This document shows, piece after piece, positions 12,090 through 22,875 of a DNA stretch of 64,000 bases. The notes below the pieces were generated by a model. The model worked only from the letters and a program-made list of their open reading frames with translations. It was not told the DNA's origin and did not search any database. The stretch comes from Antedon mediterranea. Taxonomy: Eukaryota > Echinodermata > Crinoidea > Comatulida > Antedonidae. The stretch covers positions 9,508,601 to 9,572,600 of the forward strand of contig NC_092677.1 in NCBI RefSeq assembly GCF_964355755.1, given 5' to 3'. The position numbers and the translations under genes are program-made. Every line of letters starts with the position of its first letter. Position 1 is the first letter of the stretch.

Positions 12090-12612
12090 AGATGTATTGT
12101 CCCTTTGTCAAATTCAAAAAAAAAAAAAAAGGGGGTCATTTTGAAGTATCATAATAGTTATTAATTTTCACCAAAAATTAGTCGAAAAAAAAATCATTTA
12201 ACTGAAATACAGACGTTTTCTTGTTCAAAAAATAACTTTGACTTCCAGTCAAAGTTTTCTATCAAAACATATCTCATAATGCAACACGCGTGTTTGGATA
12301 CCTCTGTATGCATAACCATAAAACTTCCTCGCGATCTGTGTGAGAACACCTTCTCATCCGTGACGAGTTGTAAACAATCCTAATTAGCATCATGCATAAT
12401 GTACTCATGGTTTAAAATCTTTATTTACTTTCGCTCAGGACGATTATCCAGACAAAATGTAATCAAATTAATTTAGCTGTTGCGTAAAATTGTTGTTTTT
12501 GGTTCGAATATTCGATTTAAAGTGAATAACTTTAATATTACTTTGATATGGCCAATTTAAATTTAGAATATGTTGACCTTCATTTTTTTGTGTTTCAAGG
12601 GACAATACATCT
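12090..12612. mobile_element. TTAA-flanked MITE with empty site in the paralogous copy
   Basis: Ends AGATGTATTGTCCCTT and its exact reverse complement are bounded by TTAA on both sides (12,086-12,089 and 12,613-12,616). The paralogous spacer near 8,865 reads straight through a single TTAA, so it is the empty site. The 523-bp element has no coding capacity. TTAA target duplication is typical of piggyBac-type transposases, but the ends do not start with CCC, so family is uncertain. Confidence 0.85.
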
Positions 12613-13064
12613 TTAAATAAAAATACTAACAAAAACATGATTACATTACGATTGAATACCGTACACTATACCGCCCACATCCGCCCGGTCGCACAATGAC
12701 AAGGAACTTGGAACCCCCACCATTAGTTATACATCATAACATAAATATAAACGTTTGTGATTGGTAACTATTTATCATGTTAATAAATACATAACAACGT
12801 ATTTATAACCTGCGTTAATTCCGATATTGTGTTAGGACGGGCATTTTGTCGAAACATTTCTCCATTTTTCAATTACAAAACTGTTAATATTGGTATGTAC
12901 TATAATATATTGCTGTAATATAAATAACCGTAGAGTAGGCCTACATCAAGGTAAGTTCTGAACCATAAAATCTATATTCCCCTAAAATCAACAGTAGGCC
13001 TAACTACTTTTAAAATAGAAAGCGTAGGCTACAAAAGACTGATTCCCGTAACGCGTCATTGAAC

Positions 13065-13152
13065 CAATTGGACCTTCTCGACAGTTCTTACTCTCTACTA
13101 CATCGCCAATTGGACCTTCTCGACAGTTCTGGCTCTCTACATCATCACCAAT
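13065..13152. repeat. Two-copy tandem repeat upstream of gene 4
   Basis: CCAATTGGACCTTCTCGACA plus GTTCT..CTCTCTAC is repeated after about 45 bp, followed by a partial third copy (CATCACCAATTG). It lies about 70-150 bp before the first exon of gene 4. Confidence 0.65.
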
Positions 13153-13248
13153 TGCATTTTTCATTACTGCTGAAAATATAGGCCTACGGTAGATTTCAGT
13201 TTTTTTTCTCTCTTTATAGTGGTAATTACTGTACTACTGAAATTTAAG

Positions 13249-14848
13249 ATGCAATACCAGTTTACACAAGGTAAAGTAAAGGAAAGTCCCGTGTTTTTTT
13301 AGGAGCTCATTGTGTGGTAGGGCTAGTTCCTTTCCTTAGTATTTAGGTACTCATTTATAGAGTGCATGGGAGTTGAATCCGGGTCTTTCTGATTAACATT
13401 CAAGTGCCTATATCCACTAGACTACCGTACCGCAACTCTGCAAGGTACTGTATAGTCTTTACATAAAAACGCTCATAGTTGTGAGTGCGCCATCTTTGGT
13501 TTGGTAATCGACATTTATGGTGTTTAGTTTAATTGGAGGAAACCTCAAATGAATTATCTGTTTAATTATCTTAATACACCAGCTCAGGTCCAGATAAACC
13601 TTAAGTACCGATCAACAGAAATCAAAAGTCAGATATTGGACTGTTCCACTGGATGCTGCATCTATTGCCAAGAACATTCATGTGAGCATGCACCGTCAAG
13701 GTTGATAGTTGAGCTACCTTTGCGTAACGAGGATGAAGGTGGAATAGAAACTAAACTTACAAATAGACTGCTTATCGGAATGAAAAAAGGGTAACATTTT
13801 ATAAACCCAAAATGGATGATTACATAGAAATTGTACATTATTGCTGGGTTTCCATCGCAAAGGACGTACCTGTGCGCACCTCAAGCAATTTGACCATTCA
13901 CGACGTGATGAATCATACGAACCGTCGATTGTGATTGGTCAACTCACTTTCGTTGCGCTTACGTCCTTGCGTCCTAACTTAAGCGTGATATTCGAAATAC
14001 GAAAATTCTCCAAATAAAATGTTCATATTGAACATCTTACTACTACTCGTCACTATTATATTCAATCTATTACTAACAAATTGGATTTCATGACCTGAAC
14101 ATGGTGGCTATCAATACGTTTAATGAATCCATCTTCATTCACATTCTGGTTCCAACTATTACACCTACGTGCATTTAAGCCAAGGTGCGACGAAAGTTAA
14201 TAGACAGGATGAACCACCGTTCGTATTTTAAGTTTGGTTCCCACTAGGACGTAACGCAGTAAGTAATCATCCATCGTTTATGATTGGTCAAATTACGCCC
14301 TAGTGGAAATCAGTAATTACGTTCAATTACCTGCGGATAAGTACATTGAGTTTTACTGGAGACTTAAGTCTTATAGATTATTGACATGTATTCTTTTTTT
14401 CTACAGATTTCTCGTAGAATATGCTGCTGAAGGTTTGTATGCGAAGCGACGATGCGATACTCCAATCTACTATCACAGCTCACAATACCACATCAATCAT
14501 GATCCTATGAAAATTGAGAAAGACCAGTGGGTCAAAATCTTCGATTACCCTGCCTTCAAAAACCAATTCATTAGCTGGTATACCCGTAAACTCATAAAAT
14601 CAGACATAGAACCTTTCAAGCGACACAAGATTTTTTTCAGCTTTGGACAAAGATGGCAACCATATCTGGAAAAACACGAAGAGATGGGAGAAAACAGACC
14701 TCAGCCTACTGCGTTGGACTCCTGTTTAGTGTCAATGAGTCTCGTTCCACTGAATGCGAAAGAGATTGTCATGGCCACAGAGGCAGGTCGAAACTGTTCC
14801 GAGACCATTTCGATGGGTCTGAACCAGAACTTTTTGTCTTTTATTTAG
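13249..14848 (+). CDS. IRF-association-domain protein 4 (IAD, tail lost by frameshift)
   Basis: Exons are 13249-13270, 13583-13790 and 14407-14848, giving 223 residues. Acceptors are TCTCTTTATAG (13,219), ACACCAG and TTTTTTTCTACAG; phases are 1 then 2, as in genes 1-3. The leader is MQYQFTQ; the rest is IAD, very close to gene 3 (GCCIYCQEHSCE, LYAKRRCDTPIYYHSSQ, KIFFSFGQRWQPY, ETISMGLNQNF). Gene 3 continues past this point through a T-rich stretch. Gene 4 has one base fewer there, so translation stops at TAG (14,846-14,848) and the Gln-rich tail is lost. The IAD itself is intact. It could be a minimal IAD-only protein or an early pseudogene; the open domain favours the former. Confidence 0.75.
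13311..13437 (-). mobile_element. tRNA-derived SINE in intron 1 of gene 4
   Basis: On the minus strand the sequence begins like a tRNA gene: GGTAGTCTAGTGGATATAGG (A-box region), then CCGGATTCAACTCC (B box). The body then departs from any tRNA. The matching intron of gene 3 lacks it. Confidence 0.65.
13846..13985. mobile_element. Degraded snapback MITE in intron 2 of gene 4 (first)
   Basis: It shows GGACGTACCTGTGCGCACC, ATTGTGATTGGTCAACTCAC and CTTACGTCCTTGCG, the diverged inverted arms and CCAATCA core of the GGTTCCCACTAG family. Confidence 0.55.
14218..14316. mobile_element. Degraded snapback MITE in intron 2 of gene 4 (second)
   Basis: It starts GGTTCCCACTAGGACGTAAC, contains TTATGATTGGTCAAATTACG and ends CCCTAGTGGAAATC, so it is a shortened copy of the same family. 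A further partial arm precedes it at about 14,145-14,215. Confidence 0.6.
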
Positions 14849-15045
14849 AAGGATCATCGCAGGTGTGTTCTTCTCGACAGGATGGCACAGAATTGTCGAA
14901 GAAAAATTCAAGACCATGAACAAGCTAGGCAACCGTCACAAGAAAACATGATTCTGTAACAGAATAATCTTGACATTCTGGGCCTACAAGAACCGATCAA
15001 AACCCGACAAAATGATGTTATGCAACGATTGTTATGCAATTAAAA
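14849..15045 (+). pseudogene. Decayed remnant of the gene 3-type tail
   Basis: After the stop of gene 4 the DNA still matches the tail of gene 3 (AAGGATCATCGCAGGTGTG, GACATTCTGGGCCTACAAGA, CGACAAAATGATGTTATGCA). It carries small deletions and stops and ends near 15,045. It shows that gene 4 once had the longer tail. Confidence 0.8.
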
Positions 15046-18000
15046 AATTCATAAAGTCGTTCGTTTCCTGTATGAGCGTACGTCGAGCGATACGTGTCTG
15101 TAAATTTCTAAGATTTGCAAATAAATTGCCGATTTTCACCTGAAAAATAAATACTATACCGAGTGAATGATCGGCGGTTCCACACAGAGCACGCGCATCT
15201 AACATAGGCCTACGGCAACAAATGTTGTCTTCCTTTAAATAGTCCACGTGTGTGAGGAGGGGGAAAAAAGTACGATCGGTAGCATGCTGCATGAGTGTTT
15301 TTTCCAGGCCAAATAGAGGTCCCCCCCCCCCCCCACAGTGACAGTGACCCAAATACTTGGTGTCCGAAACCGATTACGATTAATGTGTGTCAAACACTAT
15401 GTAATAATAGATGAAGAATAATAATAAATAAAATACAATTTACAATACAAAAACAATATACAGTGCTGTACGGCTAATTACGTAATATAGAAGAGACACG
15501 ACGATGACGCAATTATGGGACTGCTTCCTAGAGACCACATAGTAAAGGTGTGCCCCTACTGTATATTCACAAAGTTTGCAGACCACTCACTGCAATACTG
15601 TGGGCTTTTTGAGAAACAAATTGGTCTGTTATAGGCTTAAACATTAACAATCTTGTTATGATAAATTGGTCAAAAAGTCAAACGAATGATAAACGCATCC
15701 ACGGATTATTAACGCAGGTATAATTATTTATTAATGTTTTTGTGACGTTTCAGAAAAGGTTTCTCGTGTATGAAATCATAATAGATATACCAGTATATCA
15801 ACACAGAATCACTATATCATTCATTAGATGATTTACGCATGCGTGACATAAGGTTAATTACGAATCCCGTTGTCTGTCAACATACAGTATGACTGAATGG
15901 CTAAACAAAGCCTCAAATCGCTAACTAGGAACAACAGCCGTATAATTCTGTTTGTTAACCATAGCCTAGAGAATCACTGAGATAACAGAAATATGTTTTT
16001 ACACGGGGAACGATGATGACCCGAACCAAGGCATCGTAACAACACCACACCATCACCATCTACTGCAAGCCTACAGTAAGAATCGTGCGGTAAGTACGCA
16101 ATATCTTTGCTACTGTGTATTTGTGCATCATCTGAAATGTGGTCAAAATGTGTTTATGTATTATTAGATAATTCAATAAGGAAACATTACAACTGAGATA
16201 AAGCAATGAAGTGGTCCATTGAGGTACCTAGAAGCATAGGAATTAGTTTAGGTCCTCTATTATGGGTGAGGTGAGTGACCCATTGAGGTATCCATCATGA
16301 TCCATCTCTTATGTTACGTAATGTTGAATATTATCTAGGACAGTAGTTAATATTTTTCAAAGAAAGTTTGTGGGTCGCTGATTTCAACAGAAGTAAACTC
16401 GAGGTTCCTGGTTCGATTAAGATGAGTATCAAATAAACAGTTTAAGTTATACAATCTAGTATAGGCGTGTCTGTGTATAGGCCTATATTGTAGGATCCTA
16501 AGGTCTTTGTTCCGTCAGTGCTGATTGCCTGCGGCATCAACATATGCACAATTCCTGTTGTGCTATTCAGCAGAATGCACATTAAATTGATTATGATTAG
16601 TGGTAATGCATTTAATCTACTATTTGGTCAAATTATAATACTGTATCTTCTGATAATTACGGGGATAATTAACGTATATTCAAGATAACACGCTTTGCTG
16701 CTATGTATATGGGGCATATTACGTATTACTGCACTAAGGTATTATTGTTATCATGGAGCTTATTCTTTACTCCATGTTGTTATGTGGCATACTACTACTA
16801 CTACTACTACTACTACTAATTTAGACTACGTACTAGTATACAGCATCGTGGTTCACTAATTTCTATTCGCCGTATTCTGATTATAGCATGACGGATACAT
16901 TTTTCTGGTATTATTATTTTTTTCTGTTTATTGTTGATACTTACCATAAATATGCAGCAGTCGCGAGCATGCATAAAACAATGTTGCTTTCTGAGAGGAT
17001 AATGGTCGGAGATGGACGCTTAATTACCTGCTGTTGTTGTTTCTACTTATGTAAAAATGCAACATTTAGGCCTAGGCCTAATGTTATTTAATTTCCTCGT
17101 TAACTGCAGTGATCGTTGATTACGAATCAGAGAGTACGACAATTAACTGACATTACAGAAAAAATCGATTTGATTGAGAGTGGATTAATTACACGTTTCG
17201 CTGATTTTTATTCATTGAAACACTGATTTCACGGTCATTGAAAAGTAGCAAGTTTAGACCTCTACAGGTCAGAAAAATGATCTGGAATCTTTAATTACGA
17301 TACCGTAATTTAACCGTAAGTATTGCGTCATGCAGCGAATGTGCGCGGGTCGCGTCATTTCATCAAAAATGTACCGTACACCATACGAAAATCCGCAAGA
17401 TCAACCAAAAACGGCACATTGTCCACTATAGTCTACTTTTTCTTGCTTGATTAAATTAAAAACAGTAACTCGGTTTTGGTAATTGGTTGTTATGACTTGT
17501 GTTAGCCTATAATATTATATTCTCTGATAGAACATCTCTATATTATTTTCCATAATTGTTTTATGCGTTCGTCACAATAACTTAAATACATTTGTGTATG
17601 ATTTGCATATTAATAGGCCTAATAATAATATATTTATACCCGCAATAAACTCATTATTTATAAAATTCATCATGCGTGCGGAAAATTAGGCCTACTCCGA
17701 TTCATACATCACCTCTCAGGGACTCTGGTATTGTTGTGGTTGCTACTACAATAAAACTATGACCATGAAGGTACACTGAAAAGCTCTTAGTTTGGCCAAG
17801 TTTCGTAATTATTTTTGGCTGAACACTTCAGGTTGAGGATATTGTTGTCAATAACAAAGTCCTTTTTGTGGTTGGTTTGTGAATTATGTGTGTTTATAAA
17901 ATGACGATATTGGCCTACAATGTTATCAAAATGAGCAGAATATTTCGTTAGTGTAGATAGCTAGTTCAAATATTGATAAATTACAATTTGGAAAGTAATT

Positions 18001-18830
18001 TGTTATCACGCCTTTTTTGTTTAAAATAATACCGTACTTTTTATAGGGAACCTTTGGAACCCAACACAGTGTTTTAATAGTGTTCCCTGAATAGGGATTT
18101 TCCGTGTTGTGTACAGTCTGTGGTTAAACATTGCCTCTCGTCACTGAATATGGTGTGTGTGTAATGCATAATAGTTCAATATGATATAAATCAAATATAA
18201 AATGCGTTATTAACATTGGGAGTGGACAACATATACGGGTAGGAAATAACCAATCCCCATATAATTCTATGATCCATAACCCACATATTAAATAATAAGA
18301 TATGTGACACACCCTTCACACAAGGCCCCTTCAGTCACTGAGCCATGTCTCCATTGACTGTAAGGATACACTCTCTCCATAAGCCGAAGGATTCGTCAAT
18401 ATTTTCGTTGTCTTGACAACGTATACTATGGAATGTGGGTTGGATTAAGCGCTGTGTAACGATTCAATAAGTTGGTGCTAAGTATTGTTATGTTACATAG
18501 TTCTCGTACATGCATTGTGCAGTACACTAAAGCTCGATCGTGTACATAGTAAAAATACAACTGTAATAAACAATTCGTATTGTTGCGTGCGTTGTGTTGC
18601 GGTTATCTCGCTAATCTATGGTTTATCTTCGATATATTCTTGGGATCTATTGTTTGATTATGGAAATATCGCTTTATGGTTTGAGATACGGTGCTGTAAG
18701 TAGTCTGTGATACTATACCTTTTCGAATGATTTCAATCGTGTGTTGGTTAGCTGCAGTACAAGCTAAGTGTTAACATATTATTCGCATTTCCCAAGTGAG
18801 TTAGAAGTTAGTACTACATACCTGGGGATT
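15046..18830. other. Gene-poor spacer after the IRF-like array
   Basis: I see no supported coding exon. It includes a 15-base C run near 15,325, a (TAC)n microsatellite at about 16,793-16,818, several TAGGCCTA palindromes, and a weak tRNA-like stretch near 16,375-16,430 (GGTTCCTGGTTCGATTAA). Open frames here are short and lack splice support. Confidence 0.5.
16793..16818. repeat. (TAC)n microsatellite
   Basis: About nine uninterrupted TAC/ACT triplets run before TAATTTAGAC. Confidence 0.9.
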
Positions 18831-18863
18831 AACAGAATTGAATCCACAAACCAACCATAACAG
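18831..18863 (+). other. Possible 5'UTR exon of the RING gene (donor end)
   Basis: CATAACAG/GTAAGAA at 18,864 is a strong donor. The first coding exon of the RING gene begins at an acceptor (19,229) with only 11 untranslated bases before the ATG, so an upstream non-coding exon is required. This donor is the best candidate; the exon's 5' limit is unknown. Confidence 0.4.
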
Positions 18864-19240
18864 GTAAGAATATCCTCGCATATAGTTCTGTGTCCAGTCG
18901 ATGTCTGTTAAAAAAGCCGATCTGGTTGCATTGTTGATGCAGCCTTTGTATTCATAGTAAGGAACTGGTCGAAAGGGACATCACATACATATTGTAATTC
19001 TGTTGTGTGTGTAAATAGGATTTTACCGTAAGTTATAGTGTCTTACATAGACTCTCAGTCCTAACCCTATACCAGCGAGTTCTCTTGAGATCTCAACACC
19101 TCCTCTCCTAGGATCTCCTATTGGTTTAGTTTGGATGTCAACTTACAGGATGATGATTGCGACCATACTTTTTACCCTCTTTACATCATAAAATTGCATT
19201 AATTAAATGACGTTTTCTCTATTTTAAAGATATCAGTAAC

Positions 19241-20487
19241 ATGGGATATGACGTTGATAGATTTGTTAGCAGTGTGAACGACGGCTTGTTGTGCTGTATT
19301 TGTCGAGACGTGCTGGAAGATCCTCTTCAATCTCCGTGTGAACACGCTTACTGCCGCTCTTGTATACAAGGTTGGCTGGTTCACGAGCAAGTTTGTCCAG
19401 AAGATCGTCAAAGTCTTCTCGAGTCACAACTAAAACCTTTATTTCGATACATGCGCAACGATCTTAATAATCTTCGCATCCGCTGTCTGAATCGCGACAA
19501 CGGCTGCGAGTTTACAACTGAACTCGAGAACCTCGCACGCCACGAGAGTGCGTGTGAATTCGGTACGCTCAATTGTCCGAATAAGAATTGTCCAGTTGTT
19601 ATGGAGCGACGAGAGCTTGATATTCACCTTGTGTCTTGTGAATACACAACGAAACAATGTCCGAAAGGTTGTGGTCTGACAATTCTAAGCTCTGATCACG
19701 ACTCCCATAATTGCGTAGGGGAGCTAAGGACGGAACTTGAACTATTAAGGTCAGAAATGATATGTAAACTGGAAGATCAACGTCATGAAAGCAAATTAAG
19801 ACTAGATTCACAACGAACTCATATGGTGCAGAAGATCAGTGGCATGCAACAAAATGTTGACGAACTTCGTGGTAAGTAGAAATCTTAGAATAAACACTAT
19901 CGGATGATTTATGGTTTGGAGAGCCCCGGGTGACCCGAGCTTCTGGTATCCCAACCCTTTTCAAAGTCCGAATAAAAAAGAGAAAAGAAAGCTAGGCAGG
20001 ACCAAGTCTTTGACATAAGGACTCCCGTCTATATCAACTTCCTAAATCGGCTCCTGAACATGATACGAAAGGTTAACAGAGTCCCGATCCTAAATGGCTA
20101 CCTGAATTCTAATCCATATCCATCTGCAGTTTCGAATTTCAAAAGAAGTCCAGGCCAAAATTATTGTGGAATGTGTACGGTGTCTGATGTGCTCATACAC
20201 CTACTACAGTAAGGGTACCAGAAGTCATAGACACCGTGTGTCTTCTTCAACAGCCCAATGCTTCAGACGCCGTTCTCTCATTTTCTTCCACAGGACAACT
20301 CTCTAATTTACAACACGAAGTCCGGTTGCTAAACGCTATGGAACGGAAACGCCGCCAAGACATGGAAAGGATGGAATTGGAAAAGAAAGAACTGATCGAG
20401 TTATTACAAGCCATTCGATTAGAAAATGAAACAGCAAAGAGTACATGTCGACAATGTAAAAGAAACGAACGAATCACGTCTATATAG
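19241..20487 (+). CDS. RING / TRAF-type zinc-finger E3 ligase, RNF41/RNF151-like
   Basis: Exons are 19241-19871 and 20294-20487 (donor CGTG/GTAAGT, acceptor TCTTCCACAG, phase 1), giving 274 residues. The N-terminus MGYDVDRF matches RNF41 (Nrdp1). RING: C18-x2-C21, C33, H35, C38-x2-C41, C52-x2-D55, with the final Asp seen in RNF41. Two TRAF-type zinc fingers follow (about 80-155), then a charged coiled coil (about 160-270). By family it transfers ubiquitin to bound targets in the cytoplasm. Human RNF41 has a C-terminal substrate/USP8-binding domain; here it is absent and the coiled coil ends the protein. The length is closer to RNF151. The first coding exon starts after TATTTTAAAG, so a 5'UTR exon lies upstream. 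Confidence 0.88.
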
Positions 20488-21389
20488 GAAAAAGGTATGG
20501 ACAATGATATAGGTAAAGTAAAAATAATTCAATTCAAACACAGTGATCAATATGTATAATTGCCGGCTTGATAAACCGCCTGTGATATACTGGAAATTAA
20601 TACATTTTTCCAAACGGCTAATGATGAAATTTGCGATAATAAGAAAAAACCCAACCGTGATTCGACCCCTGAATCTGCTTCGGAAGTAATGCAGGCATCT
20701 GAAACATTCATTATGGTTCAAATTCGTCTGTCGAAAATAATGTATGATAATAATATATATATGAAATCTGTTTCCTGCTAAACATTCGAACGTCTTCGCA
20801 GTCTCGCTTCTGGCTATGTGGTGCACATCTCAAGTGACAAACTTAGTAACTATAATTAATTAATATAAAAACACACAATATTTCCTTCAAAACCCCTCTC
20901 TCCAATCTCCAAAACCAGACATCACATGTTTTAAATAAAAGGACCATTATTCACATTAAACTATGCGAAACGAGCAGTTTCATGCTTTTTTTCAGACGAA
21001 CATACTTCTTAAATTTATGTGTATCATAACATAATTCACAAGATAAAGATATCATTGTTGTTAAGCTTGATTCGGAATGTTAAACATTCGTTTCAATGCC
21101 ACGTACGGGTCAACAGGGTTACTGTTCAAAATTGTTAAATATATACACGTATTCCAGGTTAAGCCCTCGCTAACAATTTCATAAACAAGAACTTGAAGTG
21201 CAACCGACCGAAAATGATTACGTCATTACGCCAATGTTTAAAACTGTAGTGTAAGCCAGGGAAGAGTGTAGTGCAATTTCATTCCTTCCCCGAATAAGCA
21301 AGCATCCATATTTGTTTGTAAATAAGCATTTATATTTATGCCACAATGACCGAAATCATATGGTAAAGTAGATAGGACTCTCAATTGGA

Positions 21390-21880
21390 GGAATCTCAAT
21401 GATTGGACTTGATCAATATCATGATAAGTATACAAAAAAGCCAATGAAAATTAACCACAGTAATTTATACTTAATATTTTAAACAAATTGAAATTGTCCT
21501 TTAGAGTAGATTGAAATAATTGTGCTATTATTAGATATGACTTGATCAATATCACTACAGTATAACTAAGTATACAGAAAAACACCAGAAATAACCAAAG
21601 TGGTTAGTAATAGTATCGTAACAAAAATTAAGTTTCCTATTGTCCTTTTCAATATATCGAAATCATTGCGGTTTTAAATTAGATAAGACTTGATCGATAT
21701 CGTTATAATGAAGAATATAAACATCAACCAAAACAACCACCACAGTGGTGAGTAAATTTTGTAACAAATTCAATTTCCTATTCTCCTTTCAGATCGGATC
21801 GAAATCATAAGAAAGAATAGAAAAACACTGAAAACAACCACAGTGGCTTTAATTATTGTAACAAATTCATCTGTCTATTG
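21390..21880. repeat. Diverged tandem repeat, unit about 140 bp
   Basis: ACTTGATC(A/G)ATATC recurs at about 21,410, 21,540 and 21,687. ACCACAGT(GG) blocks recur at about 21,455, 21,600, 21,741 and 21,836. Each unit also carries TCCTATT.TCCTTT. Units are clearly related but much diverged. Confidence 0.65.
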
Positions 21881-22250
21881 TACTTTTTACACCTGCTTTG
21901 AATGCGATTACAAATAATGACCTTCGTCAAAGTATCTATCTAAAATACGTTTTTTGTTAAGGTTTATTGTTTATTGGCTACAGTAAAAGACAATATGTTT
22001 ACTTTCTCTTTCAAACAAGTAGTCGCACAAAAGGCATAATATATGATTTAGTATTTACAGTAGTATTACATATCTATATTAAATATGTATCGTAAATATT
22101 GAATTTATTGCAAACGTACATAATATGAAATTATTGGAATATGATAACCTATGTTCAAAAGTACCATGCCTCATACATTTATTTTCTGGGACTAACAACT
22201 AAGAACTTCTTTGCTTGGCTTATTTGACAACCTAGTACGTTTTCACTTAA

Positions 22251-22875
22251 AGCCCCATTCCCTACGTTTTTTAGATCTAATTTAAGATCACAAACTATAT
22301 TTAATGTAAAAATAATACTATATGGTCCTATTGCGATAACTTTTTTCGTCTTTAAACGGTTATAAATGTGAAAAATAAATCGATTTTAATAATTATAGCG
22401 GCCCGCTATAAATCCCAAAATGCATTGCGCGCGGATTGATATTGTTGTTTTTCACCTGTAATTCGCCCACTTTTCGATCGATCGTGAAGCCAAAACAAAT
22501 GGAAGACTCTAACTTTTCAGCGAAAATACCGGGTTTTCCCCAATTTGTATCAACGGAGTCTGGCAAAAATAGAAAGACAATTAATGCAGCAACTATACAA
22601 CGTCAGGCTAGGTATATAGCTAGCGTACGATGTTCGTACGTTACCGATGTTTACCAGCTAGGCCTACAAAACTAAGCCTAGCTAGGCTAGGCCTGAGACC
22701 GTCCACGAGAGGTCGATCGCCGCGAGCTACTTAGGTAGTGCATTGTTTCTCACTTTTTATCATAATTTACCATAAAACGTACATTTAAGACAAGGAATGA
22801 CATGGTTTAATGTTTTTAAAGTGATATATATGTATTATTTTCCAAAAAACGTCCAAAATTGCAGGGAAGGGGTCT
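22251..22875. mobile_element. TTAA-flanked MITE-like element, 625 bp
   Basis: The left end AAAGCCCCATTCCCTACG and the reverse complement of the right end, AAAGACCCCTTCCCTGCA, match at 14 of 18 positions, with TTAA at both borders (22,247-22,250 and 22,876-22,879). The ends differ from the 12,090 element, so this is a second family with the same target. It contains a 79-codon open frame (22,436-22,675) of unknown meaning. Confidence 0.65.

Larger units (their letters stand above)
11494..13219. other. Spacer between IRF-like genes 3 and 4
   Basis: No coding exon is supported. From about 11,825 it repeats the spacer in front of gene 3, interrupted by a TTAA-flanked MITE at 12,090-12,612. An imperfect tandem repeat at about 13,065-13,150 follows. 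Confidence 0.55.
11825..15035 (+). repeat. Right copy of segmental duplication carrying gene 4
   Basis: This matches about 8,590-11,050. The exon sizes of genes 3 and 4 are the same for exon 1 (22 coding bases) and exon 2 (208 bases). The first ~115 bases of exon 2 look identical. The copy contains a MITE (12,090-12,612) and a SINE (13,311-13,437) that the left copy lacks. Confidence 0.75.

Noticed and set aside
15032-15352. 106-codon minus-strand frame across the C run
   Set aside because: No homology, no splice support; it depends on a Gly run from poly(C) and overlaps the decayed gene 4 tail.
22436-22675. Host gene coding exon
   Set aside because: It lies wholly inside a TTAA-bounded element with inverted ends. 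Kept only as a finding.
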